Positions 33,179 through 44,731 of a stretch of DNA of 64,000 bases are shown here, piece by piece. This stretch comes from Epichloe hybrida (taxonomy: Eukaryota; Ascomycota; Sordariomycetes; Hypocreales; Clavicipitaceae): assembly GCA_019022495.1 (NCBI GenBank), contig JAFEKR010000006.1, positions 2,294,001-2,358,000 on the forward strand. Reading direction: 5' to 3'. The position numbers and the translations under genes are program-made. Within the stretch, counting starts at the first letter, position 1. Every line of letters starts with the position of its first letter. The notes under the pieces were generated by a model that ran no database searches, was not told the origin of the DNA, and was given only the letters and a program-made list of their open reading frames with translations.

Positions 33179-33934
33179 TCAACACGAAAACGCCGGTCTC
33201 TGTTTCTCCCGCCGGCTCGCTTTATTTTTCGCCCTCCTCTCTTCTTTGTTCTTTCTCCGTTCCATCTTGTCCTTCAACTTGCCCTCCTTTGATCTCTTTT
33301 CCTTAGCCTTTCTAGCCTTGCGCTCCTCTCTCGTCTCCCGCTCTCCAGGCTGTGAGAGCTGCTTTTCCTCTCGCCGCCTCTTTGCCTCCTTTTTCGCTCG
33401 CTTCTCCTCGTTCTCTGCCCTCCTGGCAGCCTTGTCTTTTGCCTTGTCCTCTTTCAATTCCTTCGCACCCTTCCTCGCCACCTTTCTGTCCTTTTTCGAT
33501 TGACTGCCGGAGAGATTGCTCGTCGCTGGCGTCTCATCACTCGCGTTTTCTGCGCCCGAACAGGATGAGGATGAGGATTCGTCGTCGTCACTGGCACTCG
33601 TCTTCAAGGTTCCTTGTAGGAAGCCGCCGCGCACAAAGGACAAGTACAGAGAGTACTTGCCCAGCGATCCTTTCTCAATGGCGTTCAGTTTCCCCGTTTT
33701 GACGGTCTGCGTGACTTTGCCTTCCTTGCTTGTTTCCAGGCCCTTGAGCTGTTCGTCGAATGCGTTCATCCACCATTGGTCGCTGGTGAAGTGCTGCGTC
33801 GTGCCGAGGCCTTTGGTGTTGTCCTTGCGGTTGAGCAGGAGCGGTTTGGCGAGGCCGATGGAGTCGTCGGTTTTGTGGAGGGAGTGGCCTTTGCCGCGCC
33901 AGCCTTGGGATTGGAGGAGAGCGCTGGCGTTCAT
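33179..33934 (-). CDS. TMA23: TMA23-like G-patch nucleolar protein
   Basis: Single exon, 251 residues. The frame extends upstream to a GTG, but the first ATG is at 33934-33932 (MNASALLQSQGWRGKGHSL). The N-terminal third matches yeast Tma23: a G-patch-like start (SQGWRGKGHSL), KPLLLNRKDNTKGLG, DQWWMNAFDEQLKGLE, and SLYLSFVRGGFLQGTL. The remainder is a Ser/Asp segment and a very Lys/Arg/Glu-rich tail with coiled-coil character and nucleolar-type basic clusters. Tma23 co-purifies with ribosomes and functions in small-subunit biogenesis; a similar role is inferred. The neighbouring DUF726 gene diverges from it across about 380 bp. Confidence 0.82.
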   Translation of the reverse strand: MNASALLQSQGWRGKGHSLHKTDDSIGLAKPLLLNRKDNTKGLGTTQHFTSDQWWMNAFDEQLKGLETSKEGKVTQTVKTGKLNAIEKGSLGKYSLYLSFVRGGFLQGTLKTSASDDDESSSSSCSGAENASDETPATSNLSGSQSKKDRKVARKGAKELKEDKAKDKAARRAENEEKRAKKEAKRRREEKQLSQPGERETREERKARKAKEKRSKEGKLKDKMERRKNKEERRAKNKASRREKQRPAFSC

Positions 33935-34312
33935 GATGGCCACGCTTATTTTCTTCCTTGTCGGCTCTGTATTGGGTGTTTAGGCACTTGGCAACATGTG
34001 AGAATGGCTCTAATACCAGGGAGTGCCAGAATGGTGTGAGAAAAGATGTTCCCGGAGGACTTGGGTGGGGGGATCTTTTTTTTGTGGGCCCGGCCGCGAT
34101 AGGCTTTTATCGGACACTGGCCACCCAAAAATATGTATATGTATGTATAAATAAGAACGGAGCTACCCGGATAGGGGCAATGACGTAACGGACCAGTCAA
34201 TCAACCGCTCGCATTGTCATCATTGATCAACTGGACCTCCATGACTAAAATATGTCAATGAAGAGCCCATGAACCGAATAACAACCCCCGAACCCATTCA
34301 CTTCCTCCTACC
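33935..34312. promoter_or_regulatory. divergent promoter region between TMA23-like and DUF726 genes
   Basis: A 378-bp gap between two divergently read genes, so it must serve both. It includes a TATGTATATGTATGTATAAA stretch near 34133-34151 that could act as a TATA-rich element. No other site is recognised. Confidence 0.4.
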
Positions 34313-36488
34313 ATGGCTCCCCTCTGCGCAGATCCGCGCCAGGTCGTCATCGCCCTCAACCCGGAGAGACGAGCCGCCCTGCTCAAGCTCATCGAAGAAA
34401 TCACCGCCTTCATGACCCTCCAGCTCATCAACCCTCCCGGCGAACTTGGCTCACTCACAGATGACGAAGAAAACGACAACGACAACGGCAACGGCAACGG
34501 CAGCGGCAACGACAACGACAGTCGCCAAAATGAAGAACGACAAGCGCCATCCAGCCAAACCTCAGATGGGCCCAATCCGAAGCCCAAGACCAAGAAGAAG
34601 CCATCCCAGCCTGCCGTCAAGCAGCCCACCGGCAAAGCTGCCAGGAAAATAGAACAGATCCAAGAGTCTGCCATGATGTACATGCAAGAATGGAAGAACG
34701 AGTTCCTCCCCAAGCTCCAAGAAATCATGCGCGTCGAAGACAACGCCAAGATCAAGCAAGAGCGTAAAGCCCGGCAAGATGCCCTGGACAAGAAGCAGCT
34801 CGACACACCCGAAGAAGAAGAACACCTCATCAGCTTCGGCAACGTGCAAATCGACAAGCTCGAGGACGTCGCGTCACTGCAGAAGCTGTACCACCCCATC
34901 CCCACGAGGCTGACGACCATCCCCTCGCAGGATAGGAGAGAAGCACTGAGCTGCGTGTTGCTACTTCTTCTCTCGACGGGCAAGTACTCGGCGCATTCGA
35001 GAAGCATGGTCCTGTACCTTGCCTCGGCGCTGGAAGTGCCCCAGACGTTTGTGAACACGGAGGAGGCCGAGATTGCTCACTCGCTCCTGGAGTCATCTAC
35101 TGCGGACAAGGACAAGAAAGACACCATGTCTGCCGAGGCCGAGGCCGAGAAGCGCAGACAGCAGAACAAGTTCAGTCGGTTCTGGAAAGTTGGTCTCGCG
35201 TCCGTGGCTGGCGCGACCATCATTGGCGTCACGGGAGGGTTGGCGGCGCCTCTGGTCGCGGGTGCGCTTGGGGGCATCATGGGTGGTGTCGGGCTTGGGG
35301 GTGTAGCCAGCTTTCTGGGAATCTTCTGGATGAACGGTGCTCTTGTCGGTGCTTTGTTCGGAGCGTATGGCGCCAAAATGACTGTTCGTACAGCTATGTC
35401 TTGTTTTTTCCCCCCCTCTTTCCGCCCAATGTCACTTACGCACACGGCAACATCTCGAAACAGGCACCCACTTTGCTAACTGATACGATGATGCATCCGT
35501 CCAGGGCGAACTCATGGACAAATACGCCAAAGAAGTAGAAGACTTCAGGTTCATCCCTCTCGAATCAGAACGGGGTCCCGATTCCAATCCCATGGCCACG
35601 CCCACAGGCAAAACACCTGGCGCGCCCGAAAGCCAAAACCCGGAAAGCAGACGTCTCCGCGTAACAATAGGCATCAACGGCTGGCTCAACTCAGAAGACG
35701 ACGTCACCAAGCCCTGGCGTGTGCTAGATCCATCCTCGGAAGTCTTCGCCCTGCGATACGAAATGAAGACGCTCCTCAGCCTTGGCACCGCCCTGCAAGA
35801 CCTCGTTACCTCGTTCGCCTGGAAAACGCTCAAGGTCGAAATCATCAAGCGCACCGTGCTCGCGACACTCTGGGCCGCCCTCTGGCCGATCCAGATCCTC
35901 GCGGCTGCCTCCAACGTCGACAACCCCTTCAGCCGCGCGAGCAACCGCTCCAAAAAGGCCGGCCAGCTCCTCGCCGACGCCCTCATCAACAAAGTCCAGG
36001 GCGAGCGGCCCGTCACCCTCATCGGATACTCGCTCGGCGCCACCGCCATCCACGCCTGTCTCCAATCCCTCGCGGACCGTCAAGCCTTTGGCCTCATCGA
36101 CAGCGTCGTCATCATCGGCGCGCCTGCCCCCTCCCACGCCCCCCACTGGCGCACCCTCCGCTGCGTCGTCTCCGGCCCCATCTTCAACGTGTATTCCGAG
36201 AACGACATGGTCCTCGGCTTCGCATACCGCATGCACAGCCTCGCTCTCGGCGTAGCGGGTCTCCAGGCCATAGAAGGCGTCACCGGCCTGCAGAATCTGG
36301 ACCTCAGCGAGCGCGTAAGCGGTCACTTGCGCTACCCCTCACTGACGGGCGAGATCCTGCGCGAATGCGGGTTCCTCGGCGTCCGCGCGAGCGGCGAGAT
36401 CGAAAAGGACGACCTTATCAAGATGAAGGATGACCATGCCGAGGGGAAACTCGTCGATTTCGAGGCCGTCACAGGCAATCATGGTTAG
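34313..36488 (+). CDS. DUF726 membrane alpha/beta-hydrolase (Mil1/TMCO4 type)
   Basis: Two exons (34313-35383, 35505-36488; phase 0 intron with TTGCTAAC branch point) give 684 residues. The N-terminal 130 residues include an Asp/Asn/Gly-rich low-complexity run. Near 290-357 are two long Gly/Ala-rich hydrophobic segments (IIGVTGGLAAPLVAGALGGI, then FLGIFWMNGALVGALFGAYG). The second exon carries the hydrolase part with RVTIGINGWL and LIGYSLGATAIHACLQSLA, a G-x-S-x-G nucleophile elbow, plus VVIIGAPAP. This matches DUF726, represented by yeast Mil1 (YFL034W) and animal TMCO4. Mil1 is described as a membrane protein linked to AP-1 adaptor function; the lipase-like activity is suggested by the motif and not shown here. 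It converges on MSB1. Confidence 0.88.
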
Positions 36489-37521
36489 GAACCGTGAGCA
36501 GACAGACAGACGCCCGAGTCGAATGATGGGCATGACGGACAGTTCACGGCCATCAAATCAAGATGGAGGAGAATAATGAAACATGACGCTGAGCGTTAGC
36601 ATGAGCCGAGAAGACAATAGGTTTAGGTACATACATAATAAAATGTGTGTCATGGAGCGCATCACATCACACACCATGATGCGGCATGAACTCGTTGACA
36701 TGGAAGCCCCTGACATTGCAGCGTTACACGGACTTTGCAATTCCATAACGCGCAGACCCAACACAAAAAGACCCGTCTTTGCTTCATCTAGCAACGGCGG
36801 GGAAGTCACGTCCACTCCACTCATATGTTCTTCTTTTCTTCTTCGGTAACAAAAGAAATCAAGCGGTGGGGTGGCTCTGCTGGATTCGATTACAGTTGAA
36901 ACTAAAAGGACAACATCTCATGGCACAATTGAAGCCAAGCCACATCGCAAAAAGATTCATTTTCTAACCGACTTGTAACAACTCGCAAGTCAAATGTTCT
37001 TGCCAAAGATCAAGACTAATTGCTAGCTCTGGTCTTTTCCAAAAAAAAAAAAAATTAATAATAATAGACGGACAAAAAAAAAATTATTGAGGGTGAGAAA
37101 CAACAGTAATAGGGGAACAAAAAGTCAAGACGTAGCAAAAATCTAGCATGACTGATCAATGACCGAGATTGAGATCGCTCACTCGCTCACTAACGCACTC
37201 AGACGTGACATCTTTGCCGTCCCGTGGTATCATATCCGATGGAAAAGGTGAAGGACCAAAAAAGAATAACGGAGACAAAAGGGTGAAATGAAGAGGCTGA
37301 AGAGATGAAAAGGAGAAATTATTGCTGGCTCCATATAATGAGATTAATGACATGGTCAGATCGCGTCAGTGAGCAACCACAACTGCGCCCTTTGAACAGG
37401 TCAGAGACATGTAAATAAATCAAATATTGTTTGATAGTTTTCTTCGCGTAGTTTTTTTTTTCTGAGATCGGGGCTGTCGAGAAATATGTGCCCATATATA
37501 TTATTTGGTTGTCAAAAACCT
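36489..37521. other. convergent intergenic region
   Basis: About 1 kb between the 3' ends of the DUF726 gene and MSB1. It contains A-rich tracts (about 37041-37053, 37075-37083) and AT-rich sequence likely used for 3'-end formation of both genes. No gene is seen. Confidence 0.55.
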
Positions 37522-40500
37522 CTAAGATCGACCAGTCACGGCTTGATGGGTGCCGTTACTTGTTTCCATGTTACCAGTCAGTTCGGCAACACGAGCCTTG
37601 ATTCTAGCAACGCGAGACTCGATTGCTGTTGAGCACAGAAATATTAGCATGGGAAAATCGCCGTGCTTCAAATTGAGGCATGTTGCGGAAGTTTTGGAAC
37701 TCACTCTCTTCCGCACTGGTGTCATCATCGTCTCCTGATTTCTTGTTGGGTAGGGCGGGCTCGTCTCGTTGGCGGGTGGCGGCTCTCTGAGCAGCATTCT
37801 TGCGGATTTGAGCCCAGCGATCCTGCACACCAGGGCTAGCGCTCTGGTTCAACTTTTCGACAGGCTCTCCCGAGGAGGTCACGACTCCTTCATCTTGCTT
37901 AGCGGTGGGATGGCGAGAAATGGGGGGCGGGGCGGCATCGTCATCCTCCTGCTCTGGCACAAAAGCGGGCTGATCGGCCAATGGTCCTTGGTCAAATCGG
38001 GCGAATGCGTCCTTGGCCTCGGCAGCGTCTCGCGTATCGACAGGCGTGAGGCTTTCCCCAACAGAAGGTTCGTAGGGAGGCTCCGTGCTTTCGGAAGGAT
38101 GAGCCTCTAGTGTCGGCTCTGCGTTCGTGCCAACAGCATCGGAAGCGATGGGTGAGCCGCGAGTAGGCGTGGAAACAGGCGTGATCTCGTCTGGCTTGGG
38201 AGAATCGACAACCCCGGGGGCAACTGAGTGCTGAGCAGGCTCTGTGGCAGCAGCGAGTTTCTTCTGGATCAAAGCGGGCATGTTGTTAGAAGCATTTTCT
38301 GGGACCTTGGAGGATCGGTTCTTGCGCCTGAGCAGGTTACGGAAACCCTTCTTGTCTTTAGTGGGTTCAGTAGTATTTTGCTTTGAACTGCCCAGACTGG
38401 CGGCATTGGGCGAATGGCTCTCAGCAGCAGTTGGTACAGGAGCATCTTCCGCCTTCAGGGCGGTTGGTACGTCGTCAAGTTTCAGTGCCGTCTCCTGCTG
38501 TGAAGAATGAGCTTCGAAACCCTTGGTCTCAGGTAGCTGCTCATGGGACTCTGCTTGCGAAACAGGAGATAGCAGGGGCATTCTATTGATCGTGGAAGGG
38601 GTCCTTGGCATCTCGTCCTTGGCAGGCACGGCAGGCTTCTGGTCATCGACATGTCCGCTGCCGTTAGTCACCGAAGCATCACTCGCATATTCAGAAGTGG
38701 GCGAGTAAGGCACGGCGACACCTCGTCCGGCATTGCTGTTGGCCATGTACGCGTCCTTAATAGTGCCCTTGTCGTACTTTTTGACCCATTTCATTGCAGA
38801 AGATGCTTCTCCAGCAATTTGTGGCTGGAGGGTGAGAACGCTGGTGGTCTTTTCGGTCGCCGAATCGTCCATTCGTCCACGACGTGTGGCCAGAAGGTTC
38901 TCTTGTTGCTCGTTTTCCTGAACGGCACGCATTTGCGCTGCTTTGGCCTGGACTTTGGCCTGCGTATCGGGTCCAATGCTAGATTTGCTGCCCCCAAAGC
39001 TATTCGTGGCGTTCATGTCGCCACGGTCCGAAACGTGCCTGCCCACCGTCTTTCGACGAGCCAAGCTTTTGCCGCGCCTAGTCCAGCTGAAAAGGCCCTT
39101 CTTCTCTGCAATATATGCACCTTCATCCTGCTCCGGTGCGGTGCTTGCAATCATTTCCTCCATGACGAGCCAGCTGCCACCAGCCACCTTGGTTTCGATG
39201 ATGGCACATCGGCCGAAAGCAGACTTGCGGAGAATTGTCTCCTCTGGAGCCAGACTGTTCATCCAAACCCACCAGAAAGCATTGTCGAGCAGCAGGACCG
39301 TGATGCTAGCAAGCTCACCAGGCTGAAGATCCATCGTCTTGGACTCGAGTCTTGGCCGATGCGATTGTGAGCTTTGCTGCCTAACCTGACTTCCGAGCGG
39401 CGGCAAGACCTTGTCAGGGGGCAAAAGTATATTGGCCGAAGCCTCAGTCTCGTCAACAAAGCCAGATGACAGAAAGTCGGCCCACGACGGGGTGGTTGGA
39501 CGGCCAAAGCCGACGCCAGATGTAGGCGTTCTCCTAAGGGCTTGTGCTTGCTTGTGTTGGGTGGGCACTTTGCTGTCCTCCGCTTGAGCCTCCTCTTCGA
39601 CAGTTTCCGAGAACCCAATGTCTTCAAATCGCGACCAGGAAGCGTCTCGCAAGCTCGTCGAATGCTTGACGCTGGAAACCTGAGACTCGTTTGCAGCGGA
39701 AATGGCTCTGAGAACTCGAAGACACTCTTCCGTCAGGGCCTGCACGGGATCCTCATACTCGGAGAATTCTTGGAGTGCAGGATCGGAATCTCGATATTGA
39801 AAGTGGCCAGCTCGGCGAAGCAGAGCGAATGGGGTTGGCGAAACGGAGTCGACCAACATGACCAGTTTGTTCGTTCTCGAAACCAAGGATGCAGGTCTTG
39901 TAGGCGGATATTCCGTCTCATTGAGTAGCTTCTCAAGGGATCTAGGAAGCAAAGTGATACCAGTGAGGCCTTCTTCGGGGCTCAACGATCGAAGATAGGC
40001 AAAGAACAGGTGCGTATTGGCGTCCGCAGCTCTAGCCGGGTGTACATTAGCACCAATTGATTGCACAATTAGTCTTTCTGTCGAGAAAAATGCTTACTTG
40101 ATCCAAGCTTTGTAGCCTCCATCGAACCCACTGCCAGTGTCCTTTTGCTCAAATGCCCACCAAGCGGCCATACGAGGGAGTTGTAGACCACCGTGCCCAT
40201 TGCTCTTTCCGTGAGCAGCAACGGCAGCTATCAAGTCGAAAAAGTCAAAGATGATTCGTTGGCGAGCGCCACTCTCAACGCTTAGAGGGATAAACGTCTT
40301 GAAAGAGTCCCTGGCCATGCGCGAGTCTAGTTTCAGCGGTCAGTCAGCAGATGCTTCCCCCGCACAAGATGGTGGTAGTATTGTAATTCGAAGTTGTTGT
40401 TAGACCTACCTCCCTCGCCGATTTTGAACAGTTCGTAGGCGTCCCAACCGACAACGCCCCCAGGTAGACGGCTCCAGCACCACTTGGCGACACCGGCAAT

Positions 40501-41011
40501 GACCTAAACCACCAGTTAGTCATAGGCATCGAGGTATAGAGCGAAGTGTCCTAGATTACCATTGGCTCTGTCATGCGCAACTCCTGGCTCAGCGCTTCCC
40601 CTCTTAGGCCATAGCCATCATCATGAAAGTGCCTAATGAAGGTGCGTACCGCACTAGGATCAGAAGTCGGCCGGTACGGGAGCAGAAGGAAAGGAATATC
40701 AAGTCCTGGACAACGCGATAAATATTAGCATGGGTAGTTCATTTAGCTTGGCAATACACATGACCATATCGAGTTGCAGCGTTCTGTTGGGGGTGGGGGG
40801 GGGGGCTGGTTGCCAAGCTCGTACCTCGCGCCTTGAGCTCGTCCGTGCAAACATGTAGAAGTTCGTGAACTTCTTCTGGTTCGACTGATGCTCGTGTATA
40901 TGCATCACCCCACTTTGGCTTCTGCGGAAGCGCATTCGTGAGATCCTGCATTCCATTCTTCTTCTTCCTCAAGCCATCGCGGGCTTTGAGGCGGGAGAGA
41001 AACCCAGGCAT
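37522..41011 (-). CDS. MSB1: Msb1/Mug8-domain morphogenesis protein
   Basis: Six exons on the minus strand: 41011-40825, 40705-40560, 40503-40410, 40326-40098, 40031-37705 and 37625-37522, giving 1028 residues. All junctions preserve frame; typical branch points include GACTAACT before exon 3. The N-terminus MPGFLSRLKARDGLRKKKN, then KPKWGDAYTRASVEPEEVHE, begins the Msb1/Mug8 domain, which runs over roughly 450 residues (FLLLPYRPTSDPSAVRTFIR, IIFDFFDLIAAVAAHGKSN, WWAFEQKDTGSGFDGGYKAW). It has a RhoGAP-like fold in family models. The rest is disordered, Ser/Pro/Glu-rich, with a basic patch near 790 (KKGFRNLLRRKNRSSK) and a short C-terminal helix (IESRVARIKARVAELTG). Msb1 links Cdc42/Rho1 signalling with formins in polarised growth; that role is inferred. 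An 11-G run lies in intron 1 (40795-40805). Confidence 0.9.
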
Positions 41012-43511
41012 CTTCAACCTGAAATTAAATCGTGGAATGGTGAACTATTTCTCACGAGGAGCAAGCTGATATAGATTTGGTGAGTCCTGTCATAGGCGGA
41101 AAAAAAAATTGTAGGCTTCGTAGCTCCGAATCAACCCAGATAACAACAGATTATGCAGGGTGAGGCGTAGTTGGCCGCAATCAGGGGACAGCCCAGGCGT
41201 TGGCAGAATAAGTCAGATGCTCAGGCGGGCGATTGACGGGGGATGGCTGTCGTTTCTTGTGTCAAGTTGAACGGCATACGTCGATGGAAGAGAACGGCAA
41301 AGGCGAATGTCCCATCAACTGAGGCGGGCAATAAAGCAGACAGCTAAGGACGGGTCTTGTTGTGATCAAAGGTGGTTCAACTCGCCCTGCGACATGTAAG
41401 TGGTGATGCGGGGACTGCAAAAAGGGAAGGGCGCGACGGCGACGGTAGATTGAATGACGGCAAGATTGGAAAAAGAAGATTAGAGAACAGGAAGCGGCCC
41501 GCAAACTTTATCACGGCCCAATGCACACAAGGAGCACGGAACAAGCTGCAGAAACACACGAAGGGGAAAAAAGAATGAGTGAAAGGCCTGCAGAGGAGAA
41601 GCGTGGCTAAGGTAGCATTTTGGGAAGAAAGAAGGGGGGAGAGGAACAAGAAATGGGGCGAATTTGCAAAGGGGACAGAACCGATAGACGGTGAAGATGA
41701 GCGCGACAGCGTCAACTTGGTGTGGCAGATGCTGGCACTGACTGGTGCACGCTGCTGGGCAGTGCTGGCTGGGCTGGGCTGGTCTCTCTGTCCGTCAAAA
41801 GTCGTCGAAGTCGTCAAGTCACCGGCGACGAGCAACAATAAGTTGAGGTGTGCGGGCTCAGGGGTCGCAAAAGTAGGGACAAGGGGGTACGGCAGGTGCG
41901 GCCGGGGATGGGATTGGATCGTCGACAAATAGGGGGGCGTTTGGCCAACAAAAGGCACCCGGGGGGGGGGGGGCCAAGAAAGTAAATTGCGGTTGGCTGG
42001 TCGCCCTGCGGCCCCTCCGGGTACCTGCACTGCACGACCTGGCGGGATTGATACTCGCACCATTTGGAGGGTTTGGAGGGTGCAGTTATGAATAATTATG
42101 ATGATGCACCTCCGGTACTTTATCAGGTGCTTTGTGCCGCTGACGGCGGTATTCCTTTCCTACCTGCCATTGACGAGCCAGCAACGGATTCGAGTTGCAC
42201 AGGCAGCGGGAGCAGCGGGAGCAGCGGGAAGACGCAGGAGAAACAGAGCACCCTGTCGAATGCAAGACAAGCCGAGGCAAGGCGTGGGATTTTCTCATCC
42301 CATTCATTCACTTCCTTTTTACGACTCACTCTGGAGAAGGCTCTCACTCCGGAGGCTCTCACTCTGGAGGCTTCGCCTGATCTCCAATCCAGTTGGATGC
42401 GGCAGCTAAACTATAATTTGGGCAATTGGAAAAGAGATGGTACGGAAGACTCTGCAGCTCGATACAAACTTTGGCCAGCGTGGCCTAAGATCTTGGATGA
42501 TCCTACAGCATGCCAGGGCAACAATGAAAATGGCTGTACCTTGATCGTCGTCACAGAGCTGCAGGAAAATTCTCAAATTGATACCCAGCGCGCGGCCGGA
42601 AGTTTGGTCTGAGACTGTGCCGCATGTCTCGCAGTCCAATTGAACTTGCTTTTCCCGTCTACTTCTCGACCCCTCATTTGCTTTGACAACTGCAGGCACC
42701 TGCAGGCACCTGCAGGCACCTGCTGACTGATGAAGAACCTCGTCCTTGCCTTGTCTTGCCTTTCCTTTGTTTTCTTGCCCAGTAGTATGGGCGGCAGCAG
42801 GTATAATCATCATCGTCACTCCATACCGAGGGGAACGCTACTCAAGTACTCAAGTACTCAAGTACGGACGAGTCGCTGCACGACCTGGATGCTCTGCGAC
42901 GTGCCAGCTATAATACTAGCCCGCGGAAGTACATAGTAGCATGTATCACCATATCAGACGAAAGTGGAGGGCTAATTTACCACGCTCCGTGCCTCCTGCC
43001 GCCACCCTCCGGTAGAGTTCCTCCTCTAGTTCCTCGTCGAGCTATTTGCCATTAGATAACGTCTGGCCGTCGCAGACCCTCTTTCGTCTTTGGCGCACGA
43101 TGATAACACTCGCCTGAAGCAGTATGCAGATGGTGGTTTCATGTGCACATGCATGGCGACGTCGCGATCGATGCCTGGTCTCCGACTTTTTTGCCTGCCA
43201 GAATCCGTACATATCTCTACATACAAGATGCACGATCAAGGATGACAATCCCTCGAGTAGGCAAGTACTCTGCACGGCATGAAGGGCTATGCCGGAACCG
43301 AGCAGTATACGATCCGGGGGGTTTTCATGCCAGGCGCCGGCATGTGTACAGACGCCGAACAAAGTGATAATGCATTAACGTCTCTAATTGCACACATCAT
43401 ATACGAGGACAATTCCAGTCATCCGTTGTAGTCATTCGTCTGAGTCAAAGAGTAGAACTGGTTGACAGATGTGCACCCATCTTACCAACACACCATGGCC
43501 ACGCTGAGGAC
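41012..43511. other. 2.5-kb interval between MSB1 and UNG1, no convincing gene
   Basis: This presumably holds the MSB1 promoter at its left end. It contains a 13-G run (41961-41973), three tandem CAGGCACCTG units (about 42692-42722), and CTCAAGTA repeats (42841-42864). ORFs of 228 codons (minus, 41377-42063) and 182 codons (plus, 42064-42612) exist, but neither has a recognisable domain and the second starts with TTG. A lineage-specific gene cannot be ruled out. Confidence 0.45.
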
Positions 43512-44731
43512 CTATTCCTTTTTGACCTCCTCTTCGGTTAACCGCAGAGCTTCCTCCAAGGCAGCCTCATCCTCGGAATCTAAATCTTCTTCAGGCTTAG
43601 CAGGTGTCTTCTCGATGAGCTTTTCCGCAGTTGTTTGAGTTGGTGACTTCGAGGCAATCTCGGCAGCTTTCTCTGCTGCGGCAGCGCCAGCCGCAGCATC
43701 AGCAGGAGAAGGCGTAGTTCTTGTGGAGGTTCCAGGACTCAAAGCCCAATCAACCTCTCCGTCTTTGCCGTATCTCTTGATGAGCCACTCGTTGGCGGTT
43801 CTGAAGTGACCACAGTCAAAAAATCCCCTTGATGCACTCAACGGACTGGGATGCACGCTCTGCAAAACCAAGTGTTTTTGCTTGTCAATCTTTTGCACAC
43901 GCTTTCCAGCTGGCGTCCCTCATGCCACGAAGACAACACCCCGGGTGCGCTTCTGAGCCACAAGATCAATGACTTTTTGGGTGAAGCGTTCCCAGCCCCG
44001 ATTTGAATGTGAGTTGGCCTCGTGTATCCGGACCGTGAGGCATGTATTCAGCATGAGGACACCCCGATCAGCCCATGGCGTTAAGAGCCCGCTTCGATTA
44101 GGCGGCGGCACAAACGTCGGATAGTCCTTTTTCAGAGCAATATACATGTTCTTGAGGGACGGCGGTGCCGGTGTTGGAGGTCGAACGGAGAATGCAAGGC
44201 CGTGGGCTTGGTTGACATTGTGGTAGGGATCTTGACCGACAATGACGACCTTGACGTTGTGGAAAGGAGTGTGACGAGACCTGGCTCAAGCATACGTCAG
44301 CAAATTCCGATGAAGACATATGGGTACCTTGTACCTTTGGGAAACTCAAATGTCACATACCAGGAATAAACGTCCTCCTTGGGGGGGAACCACGTCTTCC
44401 CTGCCTTCGTCTCCCTCTCCAAGAACTTTTTGAGCTCCAAGAACTCCTTGGAAGTAATCTCATCCTTCAAATGTGCCAGCCAACTGTCATCCAATGTTTC
44501 GATCTCCAGCTGCAAAAGCTTCTTTTGCTCCCCAGTCAAACTGTCCACCCACTTCTTCTTGTCGAACTTGGCAGCCGGTGCACTCACTCCGGAATCCCCA
44601 GACGCAGCGCTGCCGATACTGGGCTTGGGCACTGCACCGAAGAAAGAAGCAATGGATCCATTGGCCTTGGGCTTCTTGGTATCGGCCCCTTTAGATAGTG
44701 AGTCGTCACCCTTGCGCTTGAGTGTTGCCAT
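43512..44731 (-). pseudogene. UNG1: uracil-DNA glycosylase with one in-frame TGA
   Basis: Two exons (44731-44361, 44280-43512) would encode 379 codons of family-1 uracil-DNA glycosylase, which removes uracil from DNA to start base-excision repair. Seen: a disordered N-terminus with IASFFGAVPK (a PIP-like segment), [32 protein letters not shown] (catalytic Asp141), [20 protein letters not shown], and HPSPLSASRGFF (His267, Leu271), then an acidic tail. Codon 244 (43922-43920) is TGA exactly where the family has the Trp of VVFVAWGTPAGK; the frame is otherwise open on both sides. A protein stopping there would lack the His/Leu uracil-binding loop. No intron of plausible length removes the stop. 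It is a recent nonsense mutation, a sequencing error or a readthrough site; I cannot tell which. It is listed as a pseudogene on the sequence as given. Confidence 0.8.

Noticed and set aside
34255..36326. Long minus-strand ORFs opposite the DUF726 gene
   Set aside because: These are antisense shadows of a high-GC coding region; the plus strand has the lipase elbow and membrane segments.
41377..42063. 228-codon minus-strand ORF
   Set aside because: Pro/Ser/Arg-rich composition from skewed DNA, no domain, and no proper ATG; it probably lies in the MSB1 upstream region.
42064..42612. 182-codon plus-strand ORF
   Set aside because: It starts with TTG, contains simple-sequence GSSGSSG, and has no recognisable family; kept only as a note under the intergenic entry.
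42692..42722. CAGGCACCTG palindromic tandem units as a binding-site array
   Set aside because: Only three copies, no associated gene, and no known factor I can name; treated as simple repeat.
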